DNA of 5,592 nucleotides from Chloroflexota bacterium (lineage in GTDB: Bacteria; Chloroflexota; Dehalococcoidia; SAR202; UBA11138): assembly GCA_022566975.1 (NCBI GenBank), contig JADFHV010000159.1, forward strand, positions 1 to 5,592. The letters run 5' to 3'. The position numbers and the translations under genes were made by a program. Of this stretch, positions 1 to 5,518 are shown piece by piece (the stretch's first letter is position 1; each line of letters opens with the position of its first letter). The notes beneath the pieces are model-generated. The model was given only the letters and a program-made list of their open reading frames with translations. It was not told where the DNA came from and did not search any database.

Positions 1-105
1 CATCTGTATTCCGATCCCAAGGCACACCTGAGGACCGCGGAAGAGCTTATCGAAAGTATGGACGCCAACGGCATCGACTTGGCTGTCACTCTTGGCATGG
101 GCTGG
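1..105 (+). other. Amidohydrolase-2-like N-terminal fragment fused in frame to the dehydrogenase
   Basis: The first ~35 codons read HLYSDPKAHLRT, then AEELIESMDANGID, then LAVTLGMGW. This is the pattern I recognise from the start of amidohydrolase family 2 (ACMSD-like TIM-barrel) proteins: a 'LYSDPKA' segment, an 'AEELIxxMDxxGID' helix and a 'VxxGFGW' strand just after the early metal-binding HxH. At about 94-120 the similarity changes to the dehydrogenase pattern (FPLPHGHPGHEGVG) with no frame break. The exact join is uncertain within roughly ten codons, because neither family is strongly constrained there. The HxH metal motif of an amidohydrolase would lie upstream of the window. The identification is from pattern memory only. 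Confidence 0.6.
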
Positions 106-930
106 AACGTGCACGAGTTCCCGCTGCCTCACGGCCACCCCGGACACGAGGGGGTGGGCGAGGTGGTAGACCCCGGCGGGTCGGACTTTTCTCCGGGAGA
201 CCGGGTGCTGACCGCGCCCGCCATCTGGGTTGCCAAGACCTTCGCCGGGTACCAGCTTATCGACCCGCGGTACCTGCTCAAGCTGCCCGAGGGCGTGCCG
301 GAGGCGCACCTGCTGATGGCCCAGCAGCTGGGGACGGTGGTGTTTGCGTGCAGGAAGCTGCCGCCGCTGCTGGGGAAGACGGTAGCGGTCATCGGGCAGG
401 GCTCGGTGGGACTGTTCCACGACTTCATGCTACGGCGACTGGGGGCACACCGCATCATCGCCATCGAGCCGGTGGCCGAGCGCCTGGCGGCAGGCAGGTC
501 CATGGGCGTGGACGAGGCCATCGACGTCACGGGCCAGCGGGCGACGGACGCGGTGCTGGACCTGACGGGCGGCGAGGGTGCGGACGTGGTCATCGAGGCG
601 GTCGGCAGCGTGGAGACGCTGAACCAGGCGATTCATCTGGCTCGGCCTCTCGGCAAGGTGGCCGCCTTCGGGCTGCCTACGACCATGGAGCCCGTGCCCT
701 TCGACTGGGACACCTTTTTCAGAAAGCGTCTGGATATCTACTCGGTATTCGGCGGGCAGGACGAGCTCGGGTTGCCGGCCTTCCAGCTCGCCGTGGACTT
801 CATAGTTCGCGGCGAGATAGACATGGCCCCGTTCGTCACGCACCGGTTCCCCATCCAGAGGGTGCAGGAGGCCTTCGAGCTGGCCCACTCCAGGGAGGAC
901 GGCGCCCTCAAGGTGTCGCTCACGTTTTAG
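1..930 (+). CDS. Zinc-type medium-chain alcohol dehydrogenase, 5'-chimeric and cut by the window edge
   Basis: The frame is open from base 1, so the true start may lie outside the window. The first in-frame ATG is at 58 (290 aa from there; numbering below uses it). From about residue 21 the protein is an MDR-family NAD(P)-dependent dehydrogenase: a GHPGHEGVGEVV stretch (residues 26-37) holds the zinc-site GHE, then GDRV (47-50), then a Rossmann dinucleotide motif G113-Q-G115-SV-G118. A C-terminal half with VVIEAVGS and PLGKVAAFG follows and runs to a normal end. The usual first ~50 residues of the GroES-like domain, with the Cys zinc ligand of the CGxD motif, are absent. In their place are residues resembling an amidohydrolase N-terminus. 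There is no four-cysteine structural-zinc lobe. Substrate cannot be told. The missing N-terminus makes activity doubtful unless the join is an assembly error. The stop at 930 lies 60 bp before the amidase start, suggesting one transcript. Confidence 0.8.
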   Translation, partial: HLYSDPKAHLRTAEELIESMDANGIDLAVTLGMGWNVHEFPLPHGHPGHEGVGEVVDPGGSDFSPGDRVLTAPAIWVAKTFAGYQLIDPRYLLKLPEGVPEAHLLMAQQLGTVVFACRKLPPLLGKTVAVIGQGSVGLFHDFMLRRLGAHRIIAIEPVAERLAAGRSMGVDEAIDVTGQRATDAVLDLTGGEGADVVIEAVGSVETLNQAIHLARPLGKVAAFGLPTTMEPVPFDWDTFFRKRLDIYSVFGGQDELGLPAFQLAVDFIVRGEIDMAPFVTHRFPIQRVQEAFELAHSREDGALKVSLTF

Positions 931-977
931 GGAGACCGGGTGTTAAGACGGACCGCCCTTCCTAACCCTGGGCGAGC

Positions 978-982
978 GAGGA
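978..982 (+). promoter_or_regulatory. Ribosome binding site of the amidase gene
   Basis: GAGGA lies 8 nt before the ATG at 991, a good Shine-Dalgarno position. A competing in-frame GTG at 940 has GGAG at 931-934, 5 nt upstream. The 17 residues it would add (LRRTALPNPGRARNIK) look unlike any amidase N-terminus, while MTELHELSVAEAAREI from 991 is the family's usual beginning. I therefore take 991. Confidence 0.6.
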
Positions 983-990
983 ACATCAAG

Positions 991-2349
991 ATGACAGAGC
1001 TTCATGAGTTGAGCGTGGCCGAGGCGGCGCGGGAGATACGCGAGGGGCGCGTCTCGCCGGTGGCGCTGATGGAGGCGCTACTGTCGCGGGCCGAGACGAT
1101 GGAGCCGGCGCTGAAGGTGTGGGTGACACTCGATCCGGAGGCGGCGCTCGAGCAAGCCCGCGAGAGCGAGCGGACCCTGGGGCGGAACGGCGATACAGGC
1201 CCGCTCCACGGCGTGCCAATCGGCGTCAAGGACATCTTCTTCACCGAAGGCATAAGGACCACGGCCTGCTCACCCATCTACGCCGACTTCGTGCCCGGCC
1301 ACGACAGCACCACCGTGGCGCGGCTGAAACAGGCCGGCGCCGTAGTCATGGGCAAGACGGTAACCACCGAGTGGGCCTGCATGGACCCGTCGCCAACCCG
1401 CAATCCGTGGAACGCCGAACACACCCCCGGGGGCTCCAGTAGCGGCTCCGCCGTGGGTGTGGCCGCGCGGGTGTTCCCGGCGGCCCTGGGCTCCCAGACG
1501 GCGGGCTCGGTGCTCAGGCCCGCGGCTTACAATGGCGTCGTCGGCATCAAGCCGACGTTTGGGCTCATCAGCAGGCATGGCGTTTTCCCCGTGGCCTCCT
1601 CGCTGGACACGATTGGCTTCTTCACGCGCACCGTCGAGGACGCCGCCCTGATGCTGAACGTCCTGGCCGGGCACGACCCCTCCGACGACTCGTCGTCGAA
1701 GACGGAGACACACGACTATAGAGCCGCGCTGACCGACGATGCCCAACCGCCAAGGATCGGTGTCGTCGGACAGCTCTTCCACGACAGGGCGTTGGACGAG
1801 ATCAGGCTCCATACGGAGCAGATAATTGCGCTCCTCGCTGAGCGGGGCGCAAGCGTCGACAAGGTGACGCTTGCCACCGACTTCGACGCCCTGTTGAGCG
1901 CTCACCGAACGGTGATGAACGTGGAGCTGGCGGACGTGCGAGAGGCGGACTTCGGCGCCCGTCCCGATGACTTCGGCCCTAAGGTGCGAGGGCTGATCGA
2001 GGCCGGCATAGGGGCGTCGGGCGTGGCATACGTTCAGGCACAGCGAGTCCGAGCGGAGTTCCGCCGGGCCGTCGAGGAGGCGATGGAAGGCTTCGACGTG
2101 CTTCTAACGCCGGCGACCCCTACACCCGCGCCCAGGGACCTGACTACGACCGGGGACCCCATGTTCCAGACACCGTGGACGACGGCCGGAGTGCCCGCGA
2201 TCACATTGCCCTCGGGTCTGAGCGAATCGGGGCTGCCTCTGGGGATTCAGCTGGCCGCCGCGCCCTTTGCGGAGCGGACGCTGCTGGCGTCGGCGCGCTG
2301 GTGTGAGGAGGTGCTCGACGTGAGCCTGACACCGCCCATCGCATCATAA
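991..2349 (+). CDS. Amidase-signature family hydrolase
   Basis: This 452-aa protein is a full-length amidase-signature enzyme, which hydrolyses a carboxamide to acid plus ammonia or amine in the cytoplasm. The Ser-cisSer-Lys triad is intact by position: Lys80 in GVPIGVKDIF, cis-Ser149 in GGSSSGS (147-153), and nucleophile Ser173 in GSQTAGSVLRP. The spacings (93 and 24 residues) match malonamidase E2 as I recall it. The C-terminal TPATPTPAP and WTTAGVPAITLPSG segments are also typical. The 'GSQTAGS' form in place of 'GTDTGGS' and the lack of gatB/gatC neighbours argue against GatA; it fits the broad catabolic amidase group. Substrate is not readable from the sequence. There is no signal peptide or membrane segment. 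It follows the dehydrogenase by 60 bp on the same strand and no promoter is evident between them. Confidence 0.93.
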   Translation: MTELHELSVAEAAREIREGRVSPVALMEALLSRAETMEPALKVWVTLDPEAALEQARESERTLGRNGDTGPLHGVPIGVKDIFFTEGIRTTACSPIYADFVPGHDSTTVARLKQAGAVVMGKTVTTEWACMDPSPTRNPWNAEHTPGGSSSGSAVGVAARVFPAALGSQTAGSVLRPAAYNGVVGIKPTFGLISRHGVFPVASSLDTIGFFTRTVEDAALMLNVLAGHDPSDDSSSKTETHDYRAALTDDAQPPRIGVVGQLFHDRALDEIRLHTEQIIALLAERGASVDKVTLATDFDALLSAHRTVMNVELADVREADFGARPDDFGPKVRGLIEAGIGASGVAYVQAQRVRAEFRRAVEEAMEGFDVLLTPATPTPAPRDLTTTGDPMFQTPWTTAGVPAITLPSGLSESGLPLGIQLAAAPFAERTLLASARWCEEVLDVSLTPPIAS

Positions 2350-2393
2350 TCGCCCCACTCAGCTCGCCCGCGGCCCAGTTTGGCCACAGAGAC

Positions 2394-2518
2394 CCCCACC
2401 AGATTCTTCGTCGCCCGCCTCGGGCGGACTCCTCAGAATGACAGTCGTGACAATCTTCAGTGTCATTCGGGGCCCTTCGACTTCGCTCAGGATAAACTCC
2501 GCGAAGAATCTGGAGGGG
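2394..2518. repeat. Nested palindromic intergenic repeat (HSERSEESR / DFAQDKLREES type)
   Basis: This ~125 bp element almost fills the space between two convergent genes. The outer arms at 2394-2410 and 2502-2518 are inverted copies with 16 of 17 positions paired; the core is CAGATTCTTCG facing CGAAGAATCTG. Inner arms GAATGACA (2436-2443) and TGTCATTC (2461-2468) pair perfectly. A small stem CGCCCG/CGGGCG sits at 2412-2426. Translated by chance it yields RFF...QNDS and FDFAQDKLREES, strings that recur in spurious proteins of many environmental bacteria because the DNA element is dispersed in their genomes. No transposase or target-site duplication is visible. It may also fold as a bidirectional transcription stop for the amidase and sigma genes, although no T-tract follows. 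Confidence 0.75.
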
Positions 2519-2559
2519 AGTCTTCCTTCCGACCGCAGATAGCGGGCAGGAGCCGGAAA

Positions 2560-3111
2560 CTAGCCGGCGACTTTGACGTAGTCCGAGAGGTACTTTCGGA
2601 GGAGGATGCGGGCCCTGTGGAGACGGGACTTGATGGAGGAGACGCTCACGCCCAGGACGTCGGCGGCCTCGGCGTTGGACAGCTCCTCCACATCCCTCAG
2701 GATGACCGCGACGCGCAGGTCCGGCGGGAGCATGTCTATGCCCTCGCGAAGCTTGTCGCCGAGCTCTGACATCACCGCCGACCGCTCGGGGGTCGGCTCC
2801 CAGCTCACCAGGTCGACCTCGTCGAGGCCCGTCTGAGTCAGCAGGCGGGCGCGTTTCTCCTTGCGCAGCCTCATGAGTGCAGCGTTGACCGTGATCCTGT
2901 AGAGCCAGGTCGTCACGCGGGATTCACCGCGGAAACGCTCGTAGGCACGGTACGCCGAGATGAACGCTTCCTGGGAGACGTCCTCGGCGTCCTCGGGCTT
3001 GCCCATCATACGGAAGGCGACGTTGTATACGAAGTCCGCGTACTTCTCTACGATGGTGTCGAAGTCCGGCTTGCCTTCGCCGTTTTCGGTCAGGATATCT
3101 CGTTGAGCCAT
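2560..3111 (-). CDS. ECF-type RNA polymerase sigma-70 factor
   Basis: This 183-aa protein directs RNA polymerase to a special promoter set. The sigma-2 domain (about residues 16-88) includes the region-2 helix DAEDVSQEAFISAYRAY and SRVTTWLYRITVNAALMRLRKEKR-type residues that melt and read the -10 element. The sigma-4 domain (about 118-174) has LPPDLRVAVILRDVEELSNAE followed by the helix-turn-helix AADVLGVSVSSIKSRLHRAR, which reads the -35. There is no sigma-1.1 or sigma-3 domain, so it is an ECF factor with the usual length. The frame stays open back to an ATG at 3225, but a promoter-like -10 at 3167-3172 lies inside that extension and the extra residues match no sigma domain. I take the ATG at 3111 (MAQRDIL), despite a weak ribosome site. 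It is divergent from a zinc-finger anti-sigma gene, its likely regulator. Confidence 0.93.
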   Translation of the reverse strand: MAQRDILTENGEGKPDFDTIVEKYADFVYNVAFRMMGKPEDAEDVSQEAFISAYRAYERFRGESRVTTWLYRITVNAALMRLRKEKRARLLTQTGLDEVDLVSWEPTPERSAVMSELGDKLREGIDMLPPDLRVAVILRDVEELSNAEAADVLGVSVSSIKSRLHRARILLRKYLSDYVKVAG

Positions 3112-3166
3112 GGTGTCAGCGCCCGCTCGGAACGTGGCGAATCTGGATTCCCATGAGGTGCATCCA

Positions 3167-3194
3167 ATTGTATCGGAGGTCATCGAAAAGTCAA
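3167..3194 (-). promoter_or_regulatory. Sigma-70-like promoter for the ECF sigma gene
   Basis: Reading the minus strand, TTGACT (3194-3189), a 16-nt spacer, and TACAAT (3172-3167) give five of six consensus matches in each box. The expected transcription start is near 3160, leaving a leader of about 49 nt before the ATG at 3111. The match is to the housekeeping sigma consensus, not to an ECF GGAAC-type promoter. The promoter position also argues against a start at 3225 or 3183. Confidence 0.65.
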
Positions 3195-3202
3195 AGACCC
3201 TA

Positions 3203-3231
3203 TTGACCACAAGCCGCCGATTCACTACATT
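3203..3231 (+). promoter_or_regulatory. Sigma-70-like promoter for the anti-sigma gene
   Basis: TTGACC (3203-3208), a 17-nt spacer and TACATT (3226-3231) form a close housekeeping-type promoter reading right. The expected start is near 3238, giving a leader of about 32 nt that carries the ribosome site. Its -35 box lies only 8 bp from the -35 box of the opposite promoter, so two polymerases would compete for, or be jointly controlled at, the same spot. Confidence 0.6.
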
Positions 3232-3248
3232 ATGGGAACGACGCGCCT

Positions 3249-3263
3249 GAGGAGGCGCTGAGG
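3249..3263 (+). promoter_or_regulatory. Ribosome binding site region of the anti-sigma gene
   Basis: Two purine-rich sites precede the ATG at 3270: GAGGAGG (3249-3255), which is strong but 14 nt away, and GAGG (3260-3263), which is weaker but well placed at 6 nt. An in-frame TAG directly before the ATG (3267-3269) rules out any upstream start. Confidence 0.5.
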
Positions 3264-3269
3264 TTGTAG

Positions 3270-3545
3270 ATGGTTTCTCGATTAGTCTCGATATTCAGAC
3301 GAAAAGACCGAGAGCCCGACTGCGACGAGGTCAGGGATATCTCCTCGGACTACATCGACGGGGAGCTGGACGAGCGCCGGGCCGGACAGGTGAAGTCGCA
3401 CCTGGGCGGGTGCGCTCCATGCGACGCCTTCATCCGGACCCTCAGGGCGACTGTCAACCTTCTGCGCTCGATGCCCAAGCAGCAGGCGCCCGAGGGCTTC
3501 CGTAGCCGGATTCGTGAAAGTCTGCCGAAGGACCGGTCCGGCTAG
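3270..3545 (+). CDS. Zinc-finger anti-sigma factor (ZAS type)
   Basis: This 91-aa soluble protein probably binds and holds off the divergently encoded ECF sigma factor. It carries the zinc anti-sigma motif H44-xxx-C48-xx-C51 with an upstream C18. The helix DISSDYIDGELDERRAGQ and HLGGCAPCDAFI are typical of the zf-HC2/ZAS fold. The spacings C18-26-H44-4-C48-3-C51 equal those I recall for the redox-sensing RsrA of Streptomyces (C11, H37, C41, C44). Many ZAS proteins that do not sense redox share this pattern, so redox sensing is only possible. The basic C-terminal part (about 66-91) is polar, with no membrane segment, so it acts in the cytoplasm and is not a transmembrane sensor. The start follows an in-frame stop and is firm. 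Confidence 0.85.
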   Translation: MVSRLVSIFRRKDREPDCDEVRDISSDYIDGELDERRAGQVKSHLGGCAPCDAFIRTLRATVNLLRSMPKQQAPEGFRSRIRESLPKDRSG

Positions 3546-3673
3546 CTCCGCGCAGGTCGTCGACAGCAACTGTTCCGCACCGCGCAGCCGGCATCTGTAC
3601 AGTTCCCTCTCATAGGGCTTGCCCAAGGGCGTATTCATTGGCACCTTCGCCCGATTGCGGTAGCCTGGACTCC
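3546..3673 (+). other. Intergenic spacer without clear terminator or promoter
   Basis: These 128 bp separate the anti-sigma and flavoprotein genes. I see only small overlapping hairpins, CCCT/AGGG at 3605-3617 and GGGC-TT-GCCC-AA-GGGC at 3615-3630, and an 8-bp palindrome CTGTACAG at 3595-3602. None has a T-tract. A TTCCGC-N17-TGTACA pair (3573-3601) is too poor to call a promoter. The flavoprotein gene may therefore depend partly on read-through from the anti-sigma promoter, or on a promoter I cannot recognise. Confidence 0.4.
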
Positions 3674-5518
3674 ATGAAGATCGCCGTTTGCATCAAGCAG
3701 GTCCCGGTGGTCTCGATGCTGAGGTTCGACAACGAGACCAGGCGTCTGGTCCGCGAAGGGGTGCCGGTCGAGGTCAACTACTTCGACGTCCTGGCCATGT
3801 CGGTCGCGGTCGGTCTCAAAGAGGCCCTTGCGGCCGAGGTAGTCGTGTTCACGATGGGGCCGCCTCAGGCGCGTGAGGCGTTGGTCCAGTGTCTGGCCAT
3901 GGGGGCGGACCGTGCCGTCCATCTTATGGACCAGGGCTTCGCCGGCTCCGACACCCTCGCGACGGCGCGGGCGCTGTCCATGGCGCTGCGCCGAGAGCAT
4001 TTCGACCTGATCATTTGCGGACTCAACAGCGTGGACGCCGATACGGGTCAGGTGGGGCCGGAGATCGCCGAGCTTCTGGGCGTGCCGCAGATCACAGCCG
4101 TAACGCGGCTGGAGGCCAGCGACTCGGGGGCCGGTATCACGGCCGAGCGCCTGACCGATGCCGGACATGACCTCGTCTACTGTCCCCTCCCGGCGCTGAT
4201 CACGGTGACCGAAGGGGTGGCCCAAGAGGTCTACCCCACCCCCCAGGCCCTGGAGGCTGTCCGGAGCGAAGACCTGACGGAGCTTACGGCCGCCGACCTC
4301 TCGGAGGATCGCTCTCTGTTCGGGTCCGAGGGGTCGCCCACGTGGGTGAGCGGGGTCCAGGCCGTCGAGTTGAAGCGAGACGGGGTAGTGGTCAGGGATA
4401 CGTCCGTGGAGGAGGCCGTCGAGCGGCTGCTGGAGTATCTTGAAAAGCGTGGAGTCTTCGCTGATCAGCACGGGGGCGGCCCCGTCGGGAAGCCCAGAGG
4501 CCCGAGGCTGACATCGGAACGCCCCGGGGCCATCTGCGTCGTGGTGGAGCTCATGGGTGGCGAGCCCCGGACGGTCACCTTCGAGCTGCTGGGCAGCGCG
4601 CGGGAGCTTGCGCGGGAGGCCGGTGCAGGAATAGAGGCCCTGTTAGTTGGACACGACGTCGAACGGCATGTGACGACGTTGACGGCCTACGGCGCCGACC
4701 TAGTGCGCGTGGCCGACGACCCCCGCTTCGCCCTGTACGATACCGAGCTCTACTCGGCGGTCGTGGCACGGGTCATCGAGGAGCACCGGCCGTACGCCTT
4801 GCTGGTCCCGTCCACCATCATGGGCCGCGACCTGGCCGCGAGGGTGGCCGCAAGGCTGGGCCTGGGACTCACCGGCGACTGCATCGGGCTGGAGGTCGAC
4901 GCCGAGGGACGGCTCGTACAGCTCAAGCCGGCCTTCGGCGGCAACATCGTCGCGCCCATCCTGTCCAGGACCATGCCGCAGATGGCCACGGTGCGTCCCG
5001 GGGTCCTGGCGCCGGTGGCGCCAGACTGGTCGGTGGAGGCCGAGGTCCGGCGCGTTTCGCTCAATGAGTTACCCGAGCCTCGTGTACGGGTGCTGGAGAG
5101 CGTCACGGACGCCTCGGCGGTTGGTGCCGAGCTGGAGCATGCGCGGATTATCGTGGCGGTTGGCAAAGGCGTCGGCGGCCCGGAGAACATCTCAGTCGTC
5201 CGCGAGCTTGCGGAGGTGCTGGGCGCCCACCTGGGCACGACCCGGGACGTGGCGGACCTGGGCTGGCTGCCGAGGCAGCACCAGATCGGGCTCTCGGGCA
5301 AGTCCGTCGCCCCGGACCTCTACATCGCCGTTGCCATCCGCGGCGCGTTCAACCACACGGTTGGGATCAAGAAGGCCGGCACCGTCGTGGCCATCAACAA
5401 CAGCCCGAGGGCGCCGATCTTTCGAGCGGCCGACTTCGGTATAGTGGGTGACTACGCTGAGGTCGTACCGGCGCTGGCAAAGGCGCTCAGGGCGCGGCGA
5501 GGACTGCCCCCTCCTTAA
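3674..5518 (+). CDS. Fused electron transfer flavoprotein, beta then alpha in one chain
   Basis: This 614-aa protein joins both ETF subunits, which carry electrons from flavin dehydrogenases such as acyl-CoA dehydrogenases to a quinone reductase. Residues 1-~255 are the beta (EtfB/FixA) part: MKIAVCIKQVP start, nucleotide loop G116-...-D121-A-D123-TGQVGPEIAELLG, and LPALITVTEG (172-181). A Gly/Pro-rich linker (~265-284) follows. Residues ~285-614 are the alpha (EtfA/FixB) part, with KPAFGGN (418-424), TVRPGV and the C-terminal FAD domain. FAD residues align by spacing with human ETF-alpha: R524 (R249), S541 (T266) and H561 (H286), then VAINNSPRAPIFRAADFGIVGD (573-594). No ferredoxin domain or ETF-quinone oxidoreductase gene is in view. 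I chose the ATG at 3674 because MKIAVCIKQ is the family start; a TTG at 3638 would add 12 unrelated residues. No strong ribosome site is seen. It is fused by sequence, without any stop or frameshift. Confidence 0.92.
   Translation: MKIAVCIKQVPVVSMLRFDNETRRLVREGVPVEVNYFDVLAMSVAVGLKEALAAEVVVFTMGPPQAREALVQCLAMGADRAVHLMDQGFAGSDTLATARALSMALRREHFDLIICGLNSVDADTGQVGPEIAELLGVPQITAVTRLEASDSGAGITAERLTDAGHDLVYCPLPALITVTEGVAQEVYPTPQALEAVRSEDLTELTAADLSEDRSLFGSEGSPTWVSGVQAVELKRDGVVVRDTSVEEAVERLLEYLEKRGVFADQHGGGPVGKPRGPRLTSERPGAICVVVELMGGEPRTVTFELLGSARELAREAGAGIEALLVGHDVERHVTTLTAYGADLVRVADDPRFALYDTELYSAVVARVIEEHRPYALLVPSTIMGRDLAARVAARLGLGLTGDCIGLEVDAEGRLVQLKPAFGGNIVAPILSRTMPQMATVRPGVLAPVAPDWSVEAEVRRVSLNELPEPRVRVLESVTDASAVGAELEHARIIVAVGKGVGGPENISVVRELAEVLGAHLGTTRDVADLGWLPRQHQIGLSGKSVAPDLYIAVAIRGAFNHTVGIKKAGTVVAINNSPRAPIFRAADFGIVGDYAEVVPALAKALRARRGLPPP

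Noticed and set aside
940..990. GTG start at 940 for the amidase
   Set aside because: Although GGAG lies close upstream, the added residues are unlike any amidase, and the ATG at 991 has its own ribosome site and the typical N-terminus.
1270..1905. Minus-strand open frame of 211 aa opposite the amidase
   Set aside because: It lies fully antisense to the conserved amidase signature and has no family features of its own.
2380..2769. Plus-strand open frame of 129 aa
   Set aside because: Its first half is the translated palindromic repeat and its second half is antisense to the sigma-4 region of the ECF sigma gene; no domain or ribosome site supports it.
3112..3225. 38-residue N-terminal extension of the sigma factor to the ATG at 3225
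   Set aside because: It spans the likely promoter (boxes at 3167-3172 and 3189-3194) and has no resemblance to a sigma domain; 3111 is the better start.
3235..3239. GGAAC, as in an ECF-sigma -35 box, which would mean autoregulation
   Set aside because: A promoter here would have its -10 at about the start codon of the anti-sigma gene, and no suitable -10 is seen.
3595..3630. Small hairpins and a TTCCGC-N17-TGTACA pair as terminator or promoter
   Set aside because: The stems are only 4 bp with no T-tract, and the promoter boxes match the consensus poorly.
3635..4471. Minus-strand open frame of 278 aa opposite the flavoprotein gene
   Set aside because: It is a GC-driven antisense shadow of strong coding sequence, with low-complexity His/Arg/Gly-rich translation and no recognisable domain.
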